The notes under the pieces were generated by a model. It was not told the DNA's origin. It searched no databases and worked only from the letters and a program-made list of their open reading frames with translations. This document shows, one piece after another, positions 1 through 9,646 of a stretch of DNA of 64,000 nt (positions within the stretch are counted from its first letter, which is position 1; the number at the start of each line of letters is the position of its first letter). Origin of the DNA: Krasilnikovozyma curviuscula (taxonomy: Eukaryota; Basidiomycota; Tremellomycetes; Cystofilobasidiales; Mrakiaceae); the NCBI GenBank assembly GCA_014825775.1, contig MVAQ01000071.1, forward strand, positions 1 through 64,000, written 5' to 3'. Position numbers and translations under genes: made by a program.

Positions 1-81
1 CCTACATCTCACTTCTGAAAATTCTAAGCAACCCATTCCCCCCCACCCTTACCTTCCCCATCCCCATCTCTTCCTACAAAA

Positions 82-812
82 ATGTCTGCGCCAACCAAGT
101 ACAGAATGGTCGTCGGATGTGACGAAGCTGGTGTCGACCTCAAGAACAGAATTCTGGCTGATCTCCAGGCTTCTCCTCTGGTCGAGTCTGTTGTTGGTGA
201 GTTTGCCCTGTTGTTTTGAAGCCCCTGTCGAAAGGAAGATAACTAACCCTTTTAATCCTTCTCTAGATGTCGGTGTCCCATCCAACGCTGACAAGACTGC
301 CTACCCAACTGTCGCAGTTACTGCTGCCAGAAAGATTGCTGCTGGCGAATGTGATCGTGGTATCCTCATCTGTGGAACTGGGTGAGTTCCCCACACTAAA
401 AAAAAAGTCCTCAGCCAGCAGTTCATCTGACTCAATTCTTACTCAAATCAGTCTTGGTGTTGCTATTGCTGCCAACAAGGTCCCCGGTATCCGTGCTGTC
501 ACCGCTCACGATTCCTTCTCCGTCGAGAGATCCATCCTCTCAAACGACTGTCAGGTGAGTTTCTGCAGTCTTCGCCACTACTTGAGAACCTCTCACCTTC
601 TAACTCAATCATCTGCTGTGATTTCCCATCAGATCCTCTGCATGGGACAACGTGTTGTTGGACCAGAACTCGCCCGTCGTCTTGCTAAGGAATGGTTGAC
701 CTACACCTTCGACAAGACCTCCGCCTCCGCTGACAAGGTGAAGATCTTGGAGGGATACGAGACTCCTGAACAGCAGGGAATGATCCCTGGTTTCAACGGA
801 ACCACCTGTTAA
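82..812 (+). CDS. RpiB/LacA/LacB-family sugar-phosphate isomerase
   Basis: Four exons (82-196, 267-381, 452-554, 633-812) join into a 170-residue protein, the usual length of this family. Visible family marks are an N-terminal GCDEAG, the active-site loop CGTGLG with the catalytic Cys, AANK, and a TAHD..S..RSILSND segment that corresponds to the HD...SR..NNAN region of RpiB. The second position of the usual DHAG is Glu here. That is common in the polyol-type isomerases of fungi and bacteria, some of which act on erythrulose phosphates, so the substrate need not be ribose 5-phosphate. It is presumably a cytosolic aldose/ketose-phosphate isomerase. It converges on a class II aldolase gene, which supports a joint catabolic role. 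The ATG at 82 lies in an A-rich context. Family is certain; substrate is inferred. Confidence 0.9.
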
Positions 813-1094
813 AACTGTCATAAACCGTTTTTAGATTGTGAACGATTTGTTTTTTTCTTGGTCAGCTTGAACATCGGCTATCATTCGCAAGTCAGAGCAT
901 CAATTAGATGTCGGGCAGGTTTTCCTCATGTTTAAGAGTTCCTCAGAGGTACACTGAGCTGAAGTCTGTATAGGCGGTACAGAAAGACCATGACACGCAA
1001 GCGACGATACATCGCGACAACACTTCCGTTTCTGAAGTCCAACGATGGCAGAATCTCATTCCATACAAAAACTGAACATCAAATGCAATCCAAT

Positions 1095-2587
1095 TTATGC
1101 CTTTCCAGCTGAGCCCAAAAGGGTGAAGAACCTCTCGCAGACGGCGGAGAAGACGTTCGAGGCGCCGTCGTACAGCTCTGGCAGCGGCGTGCCAGCTTGA
1201 ATACCTTTTCCAACGTGCTCTACGGTTGGGTCTCGCGCCCATGAGTTGATGTTGAACCTGAATTTCCACAAGCTGGTCAGTTTCCTCTTGGGTTTGAAAA
1301 GAAAAGGACGGAACGTAAACGTACTTTCGCGCACCGTTCTTGACACACTCCAACCACAGCTCGTCTGGCAGCTCATCAGTTCCGTGCAGAGCGATGAAGT
1401 GGCCCTTCTTCTGGACGGTTTTGTGGAGCTGGGTGAGGCTGTTGTGATTCGGGACGCAATGTTAGTGTTTGGCGAGTCGGCGTGGTAAAGAAGAGGAGAA
1501 CTCACATGTCTTGACGGAAGTTTGGTGGGTTGACATAGTGGCCTGAAGAACAATAAGAAGAGCTGGTTAGACCAGTACGCAATAGAGGCGAAGTTGGAGG
1601 ACCTACCGTGCAAGTTTCCGATCGAAGGAGCCAAAAGAGTCGCACCAGTGGCTTCCATGAAGTGTTCAGCCTTTTCTGGATTGGTGAGCTGAGCATCGGT
1701 GCTATAAACAAGACTTCAAATCAGAATGTCTCTGATGACGGAGGTGACAATAGAAAAACTTACATGACTCTCAAACCGGCCTCTCCACCTTCAAGTCTAC
1801 CGAGCTCGACCTCAACGGCAACACCGACTTTGGTTGCGCGGGCAATGTGGACTTTAGACTAGAGATGGGAGGAGAAACAATACATTAGCTGGAATGGTGC
1901 TTAGGTGTTCGCCCGGTGGGAAACTCACGATTGCGATGTTCTCCTCGTCAGTTTCAGCGTGGGAGGCGTCGACCATGATGGAGTCGAAAGGAACACCTTC
2001 TTCAGCGAATCGTAGCTGTAAGCAAATGGAGAATAAGAATCACTCTCGTAGCGTATGGAAAGATGTGTTAAGACACTGGTAACTTACCGCCATGTCGATA
2101 TCTGCCGAAATATGGACAGCCATGGTTTAGAAACAGAGTCCTGAAGCTCAATGAAAGGTCTAGTCTCACCTTCATCAGTCGTAGCATGATCCAAGTGGAC
2201 TGAAATTGGGACCTTGGCGGAGTGGGCAAGGTCGAGGCAGAATTGAAGGTAGGGCTTTCCACCATAGGCCAAGGTAACGGGGAAGAGCTGCATAATGGCC
2301 GGAGAGTTCATCTTCTCAGCAGCTCTCACGAGCCCGATAGCAGAGTGAGCATCGTAACTGGCGAAACAGCAGGTTTTGATCAGAAACGTTGGTCGCAAAA
2401 CTTAACTGCACCTCTTTGAGGAACTAGGGTTTCTTACCAGGTCACTTTGAAGAACAATGGACTAAGAGTCAACTGGACAGCTCGACTTCATTCTGCGAGA
2501 TAGGGATAACTCACTGGCAACGATACCATATCCACCGGCTTCAGCTTTGCCCAAGATTTCGAGAGTTCTGTTGTTGGCAAGAGACAT
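1095..2587 (-). CDS. class II ketose-bisphosphate aldolase, KbaY/GatY-like
   Basis: Ten exons join into 290 residues: 2587-2515, 2444-2438, 2357-2170, 2101-2088, 2015-1929, 1858-1764, 1701-1607, 1542-1506, 1438-1325 and 1257-1095. The protein carries the class II aldolase signature HLDHA (zinc ligand and catalytic Asp), the SIMVDASHAE segment, AxSIGNLHG with a further metal His, and ALHGTDELPD near the C-terminus. Such enzymes reversibly cleave ketose 1,6-bisphosphates, using a divalent metal. The N-terminus (NNRTLEILGKAEAGGYGIVA) resembles the fungal tagatose/fructose-bisphosphate aldolase-like group rather than the main glycolytic FBA1. The second and fourth exons are only 7 and 14 nt, and without the 7-nt exon the frame does not close. 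The gene converges on an isomerase gene and diverges from an MFS transporter. Substrate is not determinable. Confidence 0.88.
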
Positions 2588-3202
2588 TTTTTGAGAAGTA
2601 AGGGTAGGTTTGGAGTTTCGAAGATAGAGGGGTGAGATAAAGACGAAGAGGGGGTTCTAAAGGTGTAGCCAGCAGCAGCGACAGCAAGCAGTGATTTCTT
2701 TTCGACAAAAGGTATACCACCGGCTTCCAGTATCTCACCGTCCGCGCTGTGACGCCGGGTACAAGTTTTAAAACTCCGCGTCGCCCCTGCCTTTACCCCT
2801 CTTTCGCTTCGTCGATCCGAGAAACGCCGACAAGTAAAATCTTGCCAAAATCTGGTCTTGTGAGGGAGCAGAAATACGATTGCAGCCTTGGTATTGAAAA
2901 TGTAAACAAAGACCATCGCTCTTGTCTCTAATCACCACCTTGAGCTTTCACCCCAGGCGGTTTGGCCTCTTCTACGCACTGTTTCCGATGACTACATCAT
3001 CCTGGTACCCTCGGTCGGGGCAAAACGCAAAAAACTGGGTCTCCACGTATAGCACAGTTTTTTCGAGGGGTAATCCTGGCACGGCACGATATCGTATAAA
3101 AGTCCTCGTTGGGTCCCTCCTTCCTCTTTTCCCTCTCACCTTACCCTGGGAGAAAAAATATAGGCTGTCAATTCCCACTGCCCTCGCACTCGAATCGCAA
3201 TT
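2588..3202. promoter_or_regulatory. divergent promoter between aldolase and first MFS transporter
   Basis: This 615-bp gap separates two divergently transcribed genes. On the plus strand a TATA box (TATAAAAG) starts at 3095, about 108 bp before the transporter ATG. A CGGGGCAAAACGC motif lies at 3016-3028. A very similar motif and TATA box occur at matching spacing upstream of the second transporter. No convincing gene lies in the gap. Confidence 0.55.
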
Positions 3203-5802
3203 ATGCCATCGATCCTTAGCAAAAACAACAACGTAAAGGGCTCCTCTGAGCAGATTGAGGATAATCGGGCCCCTTCTCCAACCCGAATCTATGTCCCCAA
3301 TTCTCCAGAGGAGAGGGCCCTCCTCAGGAAAATCGACTTCAGGTGAGTTCAGACTGTCGTCGCTATAGAATCTGTGGTGTTGTTTTGATTTGACAGTGGC
3401 TGACGACGCCTCGTTCTCTCTCTCTTTGCGCCGCTACTCAAGACTCGTGCCCGTCGTCTGGCTCATGTATGTTATGTCGTACTTAGGTGAGTTGTACTTT
3501 CGTCGCTGTCGAGTTGTTGTTTTGGTCTGAATGTACCGTCTTCATAACTTTAGATAGAGCCAACATTGGTGAGTATCGGGGCACAGGGGAAAGTTTCTGG
3601 TTTGTTGTGCTGACAACACTCGTGTGTGCCCACAGGTAACGCCAAAACCGGTGGAATGCAAGAGGAGCTGCACTTGACATCCACCCAGTACTCTATCGCT
3701 CTTCTTGTAAGTACATCTTCATCACTCTTAGTCATAGACATCGTCTAACGTCTGCTATTGCCATAGGTCTTCTTTATCGGTTATGGTGAGTGCCCCCTGC
3801 TTTTTCTCTCCTCATTGGAGACCCCTTCAATCGGATCTAACCCTTTTTTTTTTATTTGCTAGTTCTGGGAGAAATCCCTTCCAACATGCTTCTGACCAGG
3901 GTCAGACCTTCCATCTTCTTGCCTGTTCTGATGGTGAGTCCAACCCTTCTCCAGATCCTGAGTGTAAATGACGTGGAGTTGCGCTAACTTTCGTTTTCCT
4001 CTCAACCTTTAGATTGTTTGGGGTTGTATCTCTATTGCCATGGCTGGTTGCCACACCTACCAACAGCTGGCCGGCGTCAGAGTCATCCTCGGAGTGAGTC
4101 AACTTCATCGATTGTACTCGCATCACGTCCATATGCTCATCTACATTTCGTCTTTTTTTTCCTTTCTTGTAGTTCATCGAGGCTGGTTTCGCTCCAGGTA
4201 CATGCTCTTCACCTCATTACGATGACTAAGTACAAGCTAAGACGTTTCTCACATCTGCAGGTGTCCTCTTTTTGTTGTCCTCTTGGTACCGAAAGAACGA
4301 ACTTGCTACTCGCTTCTGTTTGTACTACACTGCTTCCGCTGTTTCTGGTGCTGTTGGTGGTCTTTTGGCTGGTGCTATCACGGGTAGTGTCAACGCTGGT
4401 GGCTTGGCTGGTTGGAGGTAAGTTTGTTATTTAGCCCCTTTTGTCGCGTCAGAGTGCTCACTGTGCTGCACCTTAACGTGTTTGAATAGATGGCTTTTCA
4501 TTGTAAGTGTCAAATCCTCTTATTTCACGTACACAAATATCAAGCATTCAAGCTCACTCTATTCTGCTCTTGACGTCGTGATAGATCGAGGGTCTCGCTA
4601 CCATTGCTGTTTCCGCCATCGGATTCTTCTTCCTTCCAGACTACCCATCCACCACCAGGTGGCTCAACGAGGAAGAGAAATGGCTTGCTGTTGCTCGTCT
4701 TTCGGTTGATGACATCGGTACCAGTGGAAAAGGTCATCAGACATCACACGGCGCTGCCTTCAAGGCTGCCCTCTCAGACTGGAGAACTTATGTCTTGACA
4801 TTTATCTTCATGATGGTTACTGGATCTCAGACTATTCAATACTTCGTTCCCACCCTCATGAACTTGATCGGATACACAGGTACCAGAGCTCAATGTACGT
4901 TTGAGGTGAACCCTGTTCTCACCGTTTTCTTCAACTCACACCACTTTGTCTCCCTTCCAAAATACTTTCTCCCATTCCAGACATGACCTGCCCTGTCTAC
5001 GCAGTTGCTGTTGTCTTCATCCTCATCATTCCAATGTCCTCAGATCGCTTCAAGGAGAGACCAAACCATCTCACAGCTGCCTGTGCTATCTCCGTCATTT
5101 CCTTCATCGTCCTCATGGCTACTCAACAACGTCAAGTCCAATATGCGTTCTTGTGCTTCGCTGTTGGAGGTACGTGTCTTCTTTCTCTTTTTTGACGGCT
5201 GCTAGACTCGGTAGCTTCGCTGTGTCCTGCATGTCACCTCGCCCGTGGAACAGCATTGCTGACTTATTTTCTCATGTCGAAAATTTTCTTTTCACCTCAT
5301 TCTATTCTATTCCATTGCCTTTCCTTCCGCACGCAGGTATCTACGCTGCTGCCCCTATTGCTCTGTAAGTGGATCAACAATTCTAAATAACTACGCAACC
5401 CCGGGACTAACCCACTTTTTCTCTCCGACTCGACATAGTGTGTGGACTTCGAACGTCGTCTCCTGGCCAAGTGAAAAAAGAGCAATTACACAAGCCTTCG
5501 TCAACGCAATGGTGAGTCGAAAAGGGTCGTTGTCGTGTTTTGAAAGTGCAGCCGCTGACCTTTTCCCGCCTTTCTAGGGAAATTCTGCGTCAATCTATGG
5601 TTCCTTCCTCTGGCCATCCACTGATTCTCCGAGGTACTTCACAGGTTTCGGTACTACATTGGCTATGTGTGCCGCCTGTGCCATCGCTGCGCAGGTCCTG
5701 AAGGTCCTCATCAAGAAATACCCAGCTGCTGTTCCAGAAGAGGTCCAACTTCAGGCCAAGATAGACCACGAACGAGCAGATACTCCCGAAAACAGAGTGT
5801 AG
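3203..5802 (+). CDS. MFS transporter, anion:cation symporter (Dal5/allantoate permease-like) family, copy 1
   Basis: About fifteen short exons encode a ~500-residue, 12-TM major facilitator. It begins MPSILSKNN, and the first helix is followed by MSYLDRANIGNAKTGG, the hallmark of the ACS family (Dal5, Tna1, Vht1 types). Further family marks are GYVLGEIPSNM, WGCISIAMAG, LLSSWYRKNELATR and LPDYPSTTRWL before the central loop. Members import organic anions, vitamins or small carboxylates at the plasma membrane with protons. The exon at 3554-3568 is 15 nt and that at 4490-4502 is 13 nt (encoding WLFI). The gene is followed by a tandem paralogue of nearly the same protein, and both sit beside a sugar-phosphate isomerase and an aldolase. 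Substrate is unknown. The start at 3203 is the first ATG after the TATA box. Confidence 0.9.
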
Positions 5803-6851
5803 AGAGGGTTTTTTTTCTTCTTGATACCCCTAAAACAGAGCATAGATTGAATTTTTAGTATCGTCCCGGCTAGACCTTGCGTTTCCCTAGTAGACCTAGT
5901 AGAGGTAGCTCTCTCTACCGGCTGAATCTCCGAATGCATTGCTATTGGCTCTTTGTTACAACACCTATGTATATCTATGTAACACATTTGTCCCCGGAAA
6001 GTTCAGTGGATGCTGCTCTCTTGTTACTTTTTGGGCAACACCGCGTTCCATCTCTGGCGCAAAAATTCCGTAGACCTCTCGTTGCCGCGTTCTCGAAGTC
6101 TAGACCTGTGACTCCACATTTCCTTTTCCGTTCGTAACTAGTTGGGCTCTCGCGTTTGTCTACAGAACGGTTACTTCTGCTTGTGTGCAACCCGGCGTGA
6201 TTCGATAAGAGCTGTCTGAGGTCAAGCAGACTGGAGGAAGCAGCTTATACTCGCGCCTTGGCGCTCGGAAGGATGCGTCCCAAGATTGCCCTGCGCCTGG
6301 GTGCTCTGACTGGACGATCTTTTTTTTCGGGGACGAGAAGTCGATGGATTTGTGTGCAACTGAAGGTCGCGACGGCGCTAAATTGCGTCCATTGCACTTG
6401 TGCTTTCATACAATCTTTACCCTCTCTGAACTTTTTCCTTGTACTGTTTGGAGTCTGTCTACCGTATGCACTCGCTGGCACCACCGACCGTGTTTTGGTA
6501 TGCCGGCCTGTTTGTTTCCCGCACTTTAATTCAAATTCAAACAACGCCGCCAAAATCCCAACCCAAATTTGCCACTCAAAATGCGGGATCAGATGTCTCT
6601 CTCTGGAGTCCTCAGAAGGGCCTCCTCGTTATAAAAATCCGGGGCAATAAAACGCTTTTGTCTAGTCCGGGGCCATAGATCAGACCGTTCTCAACGAAAC
6701 TTTCCGTTCCTTGGCTTATAAAAGCCCACTGACTCTTGTATCACGGGCTTCCTCCCTCTCTTTACTTCCCCAACAACAAACAGAAAGCACCACAGCCACT
6801 CAACCCCAACCCTAACCCCGATCCAACCAACACCTGTCCTACTCTCAGACT
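5803..6851. promoter_or_regulatory. intergenic region and promoter of second MFS transporter
   Basis: The 1,049 bp between the tandem transporters hold no supported gene. A TATA box (TATAAAAG) starts at 6717, about 135 bp before the next ATG. A CGGGGCAATAAAACGC motif lies at 6640-6655 and a further CCGGGGCC close by at about 6668. A GATAAG core occurs near 6204. A pyrimidine-rich leader with an A/C-rich stretch precedes the start codon. Confidence 0.5.
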
Positions 6852-9139
6852 ATGGGACTCTTCGACAAATCAGTCTCCCACAAAGGGGAGAGCCAGCACA
6901 TCGACAGACCTCCTTCCCCCGTGAGAGTATATGTCCCAGGAAGCCCTGAGGAAAAAGCATTGCTCAGAAAGATGGATTTCAGGTGAGTTTTGGATCGGTA
7001 CTGTTTGCTTGGGCTGTAGGTACTAATTGGGTGCTTGTCTCTAATATTTAGACTCGTGCCTATCGTCTGGATCATGTACGTTTTCTCGTACCTGGATCGT
7101 GCCAACATCGGTAAGCAACAAGAGATACAGAAATGTTCTGGTAAGGCTATTTTTTTCCTAAAAAGCTTCATTCCTCGACAGGTAACGCCAAGACCGGCGG
7201 TATGCAGAAGGATTTGCACTTGACCTCAACCCAGTACTCTATCGCACTTCTTGTAAGTACATCATACGAATAGTGACTTGTGGAAATCACCTGACATCTA
7301 CTTGGCTTAATTTATAGGTCTTCTTCATCGGCTATGGTGAGTGCGGTCCCCCTCTCTCCTTCTCCTTCACTGGAGTCTTTGGAGTTCTGTATTAACATCT
7401 TCTCTAATCCTCAGTCCTCGGAGAGGTTCCATCTAACATGGTATTGACCAGAGTCAGACCTTCTGTCTATCTCCCTGTCCTAATGGTGAGTCTTCTATTG
7501 TTGTTTTGATGACTTTCAGGCGCTGATCTCAATGGAATATTACGATTTCCTCCTACCAGATTGTTTGGGGATGTATTTCTATCGCCCTTGCTGGATGCCA
7601 CAACTACCAGCAGCTCGCAGGCGTTCGTCTCGTTCTAGGAGTAAGTACACAGCTCACAACCATCATTGCGCGTGACTCTGACATTTTCTCTCCCTTTCGC
7701 TTGTTGCTTCTCTTCTCTTCAAAGTTCATCGAAGCTGGTTTCTCTCCCGGTGTCATGTACTTGCTCTCTTCGTGGTACAAGAAGAACGAATTGGCTACTA
7801 GATACTGTCTCTACTACACTGCGTCCGCCATCTCTGGCGCTCTTGGTGGTCTTCTCGCTGGTGCTATTACAGGAAATGTCAAGGCTGGTGGTCTCGAAGG
7901 TTGGAGGTGTGTATTTACCATTCTATTTTTGTTGAACCCTTGTACGCGTTTCTTGTAACTAACTCACAACATCTAATTTCAATGCAATTTTTCAGATGGC
8001 TCTTCATTGTAAGTACCTAGCTTTATCAAATACTCGCTGAGCGTTCCTCTTATTCATTGACTCTCTTCTCATTGACTGAACAGATTGAAGGTCTCGCTAC
8101 CGTCGCTGTCTCTGCCATCGGGTTTATCTTCCTTCCTGATTATCCATCCACCACCAAATGGCTCACCGATGACGAGAAGTGGCTCGCTGCTGCTCGTATT
8201 TCGTCTGATGATATTGGAGCTTCTGGCCACGGAAAGGGTGACTCTCACGGTCACTTGGCGTCGTTGAAGGAAGCACTCTCCGACTGGAGAACATGGGTTA
8301 TGACCTTCATTTTTATGATGGTTACGGGTTCTCAAACCATTCAATATTTCATTCCAACTTTGATGTCCTTGATTGGATACACTGGAACCACTGCTCAGTG
8401 TGAGTGCATCCTGTCACCTGTTTGATCTCAGATACATTTCAACATACTGACGTTTTTTTATTATCTCTGCAGACATGACGATCCCGGTTTACATGGTTGC
8501 TGTTGCCTTCATCATCATCATCCCCATGTCCTCTGACAGATTCAGGGAGAGAGCAAACCACTTGTCTATTGCTTGTTCCATTTCGGTTGCCTCCTTCTTC
8601 GTCCTCATCTTCTGCAGCAACCGAAAAGTACAATACGCCTTCCTTTGTTTCGCTGTCGGTGGTATTTACGCTTCTGGTGAGTGTACTCACTTCAACTAGT
8701 GGTTTTACGACCCTTGCTGATCGATAGCTAACTCATCTCGAATCGCTCTATTTAGCCCCTCTCACACTCGTGTGGACTGCCAACATCATTTCATGGCCTT
8801 CTGAGAAGAGAGCTGTCGTGTTAGTTTTGTTTTGTTTCGTTGTGTTGATTCATTTTGAAGCCAAAAACTGATGGTATCTATTACACCATCTTTCACAGTG
8901 GTGCGTTTGTCAATGCTATGGGCAATTCTGCTTCTATCTACGGTTCTTTCCTCTGGCCATCCACCGACTTTCCACACTACTACACCGGCTTTGCGACAAC
9001 GTTGGCTATGTGTGCCGCTTGTGGTATCGCTGCGCAGGCCATGAACTTCTTGACCAGACGTTACCCATACCCAACGGCCGAACCAGAGCTCCAACAAAAC
9101 AAGCTCGAAAGGGAGGTTTCTGCACAAGACAAAGTCTAA
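6852..9139 (+). CDS. MFS transporter, anion:cation symporter (Dal5-like) family, copy 2
   Basis: Tandem paralogue of the preceding gene and very similar throughout. It carries FSYLDRANIGNAKTGG, GYVLGEVPSNM, WGCISIALAG, LLSSWYKKNELATR, LPDYPSTTKWL and FIFMMVTGSQTIQYF. The protein is ~500 residues with 12 predicted helices and a hydrophilic central loop containing a short His/Gly-rich piece (about GASGHGKGDSHGH). Most introns are at the same codons as in copy 1, including the 13-nt exon at 7996-8008. Copy 2 lacks the intron inside SYL/DRA and one before GVMY, and it has its own intron near RAVV/GAF with a less usual GTTAGT donor. It is probably a plasma-membrane proton symporter for an organic anion or small carboxylate. 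Conserved placement of promoter motifs suggests co-regulation with copy 1. Confidence 0.9.
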
Positions 9140-9646
9140 TCTAACGTATGAATGTATTTGGTTCCACGGTTCATTGGCTTCTATCGTCACTTTGGGGAAC
9201 GACGAAGATTGTTATCGATGCTGTCTGTATTTTTATGTAATCATGTGGATATCATTTGTTCTGTTCACAGTCTTCTTTCAATCCATTAAGCACCACAAAG
9301 AAGTTCTTCTACCCTCCCCTTCACCTTCAAGCATAGAGCTTTGAGCAAAACAACTCTGGAACAGACGCGGTGGCGTTGCTTGTGTTCGGTAGCCAAGGGT
9401 GAATTACTCTCCTTGTTGCTAATTTTTCCACTATCACCCTGCTGTTCTACCCCAGTCACTCATTCACACTGCCTCTAATTCAACAGCATACTAAAAAATT
9501 AGCACCAGTTTCGTTTATATTGTTGGACGCCTCATCGAAATTTTGTTTCTCCAACTGCAGTTTGCTTTCGTTCACCCAATATTTCGTCCAAGGTCAAGAA
9601 CTTCCTGTACTCTAAACAAATCGGCGGTAGAACAATTTATCGAGCC
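9140..9646. other. intergenic, no gene seen
   Basis: This 507-bp gap holds the 3' end of the second transporter and the promoter and leader of the TRM4-like gene. It contains CT-rich stretches and no recognisable coding or RNA feature. Confidence 0.5.
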
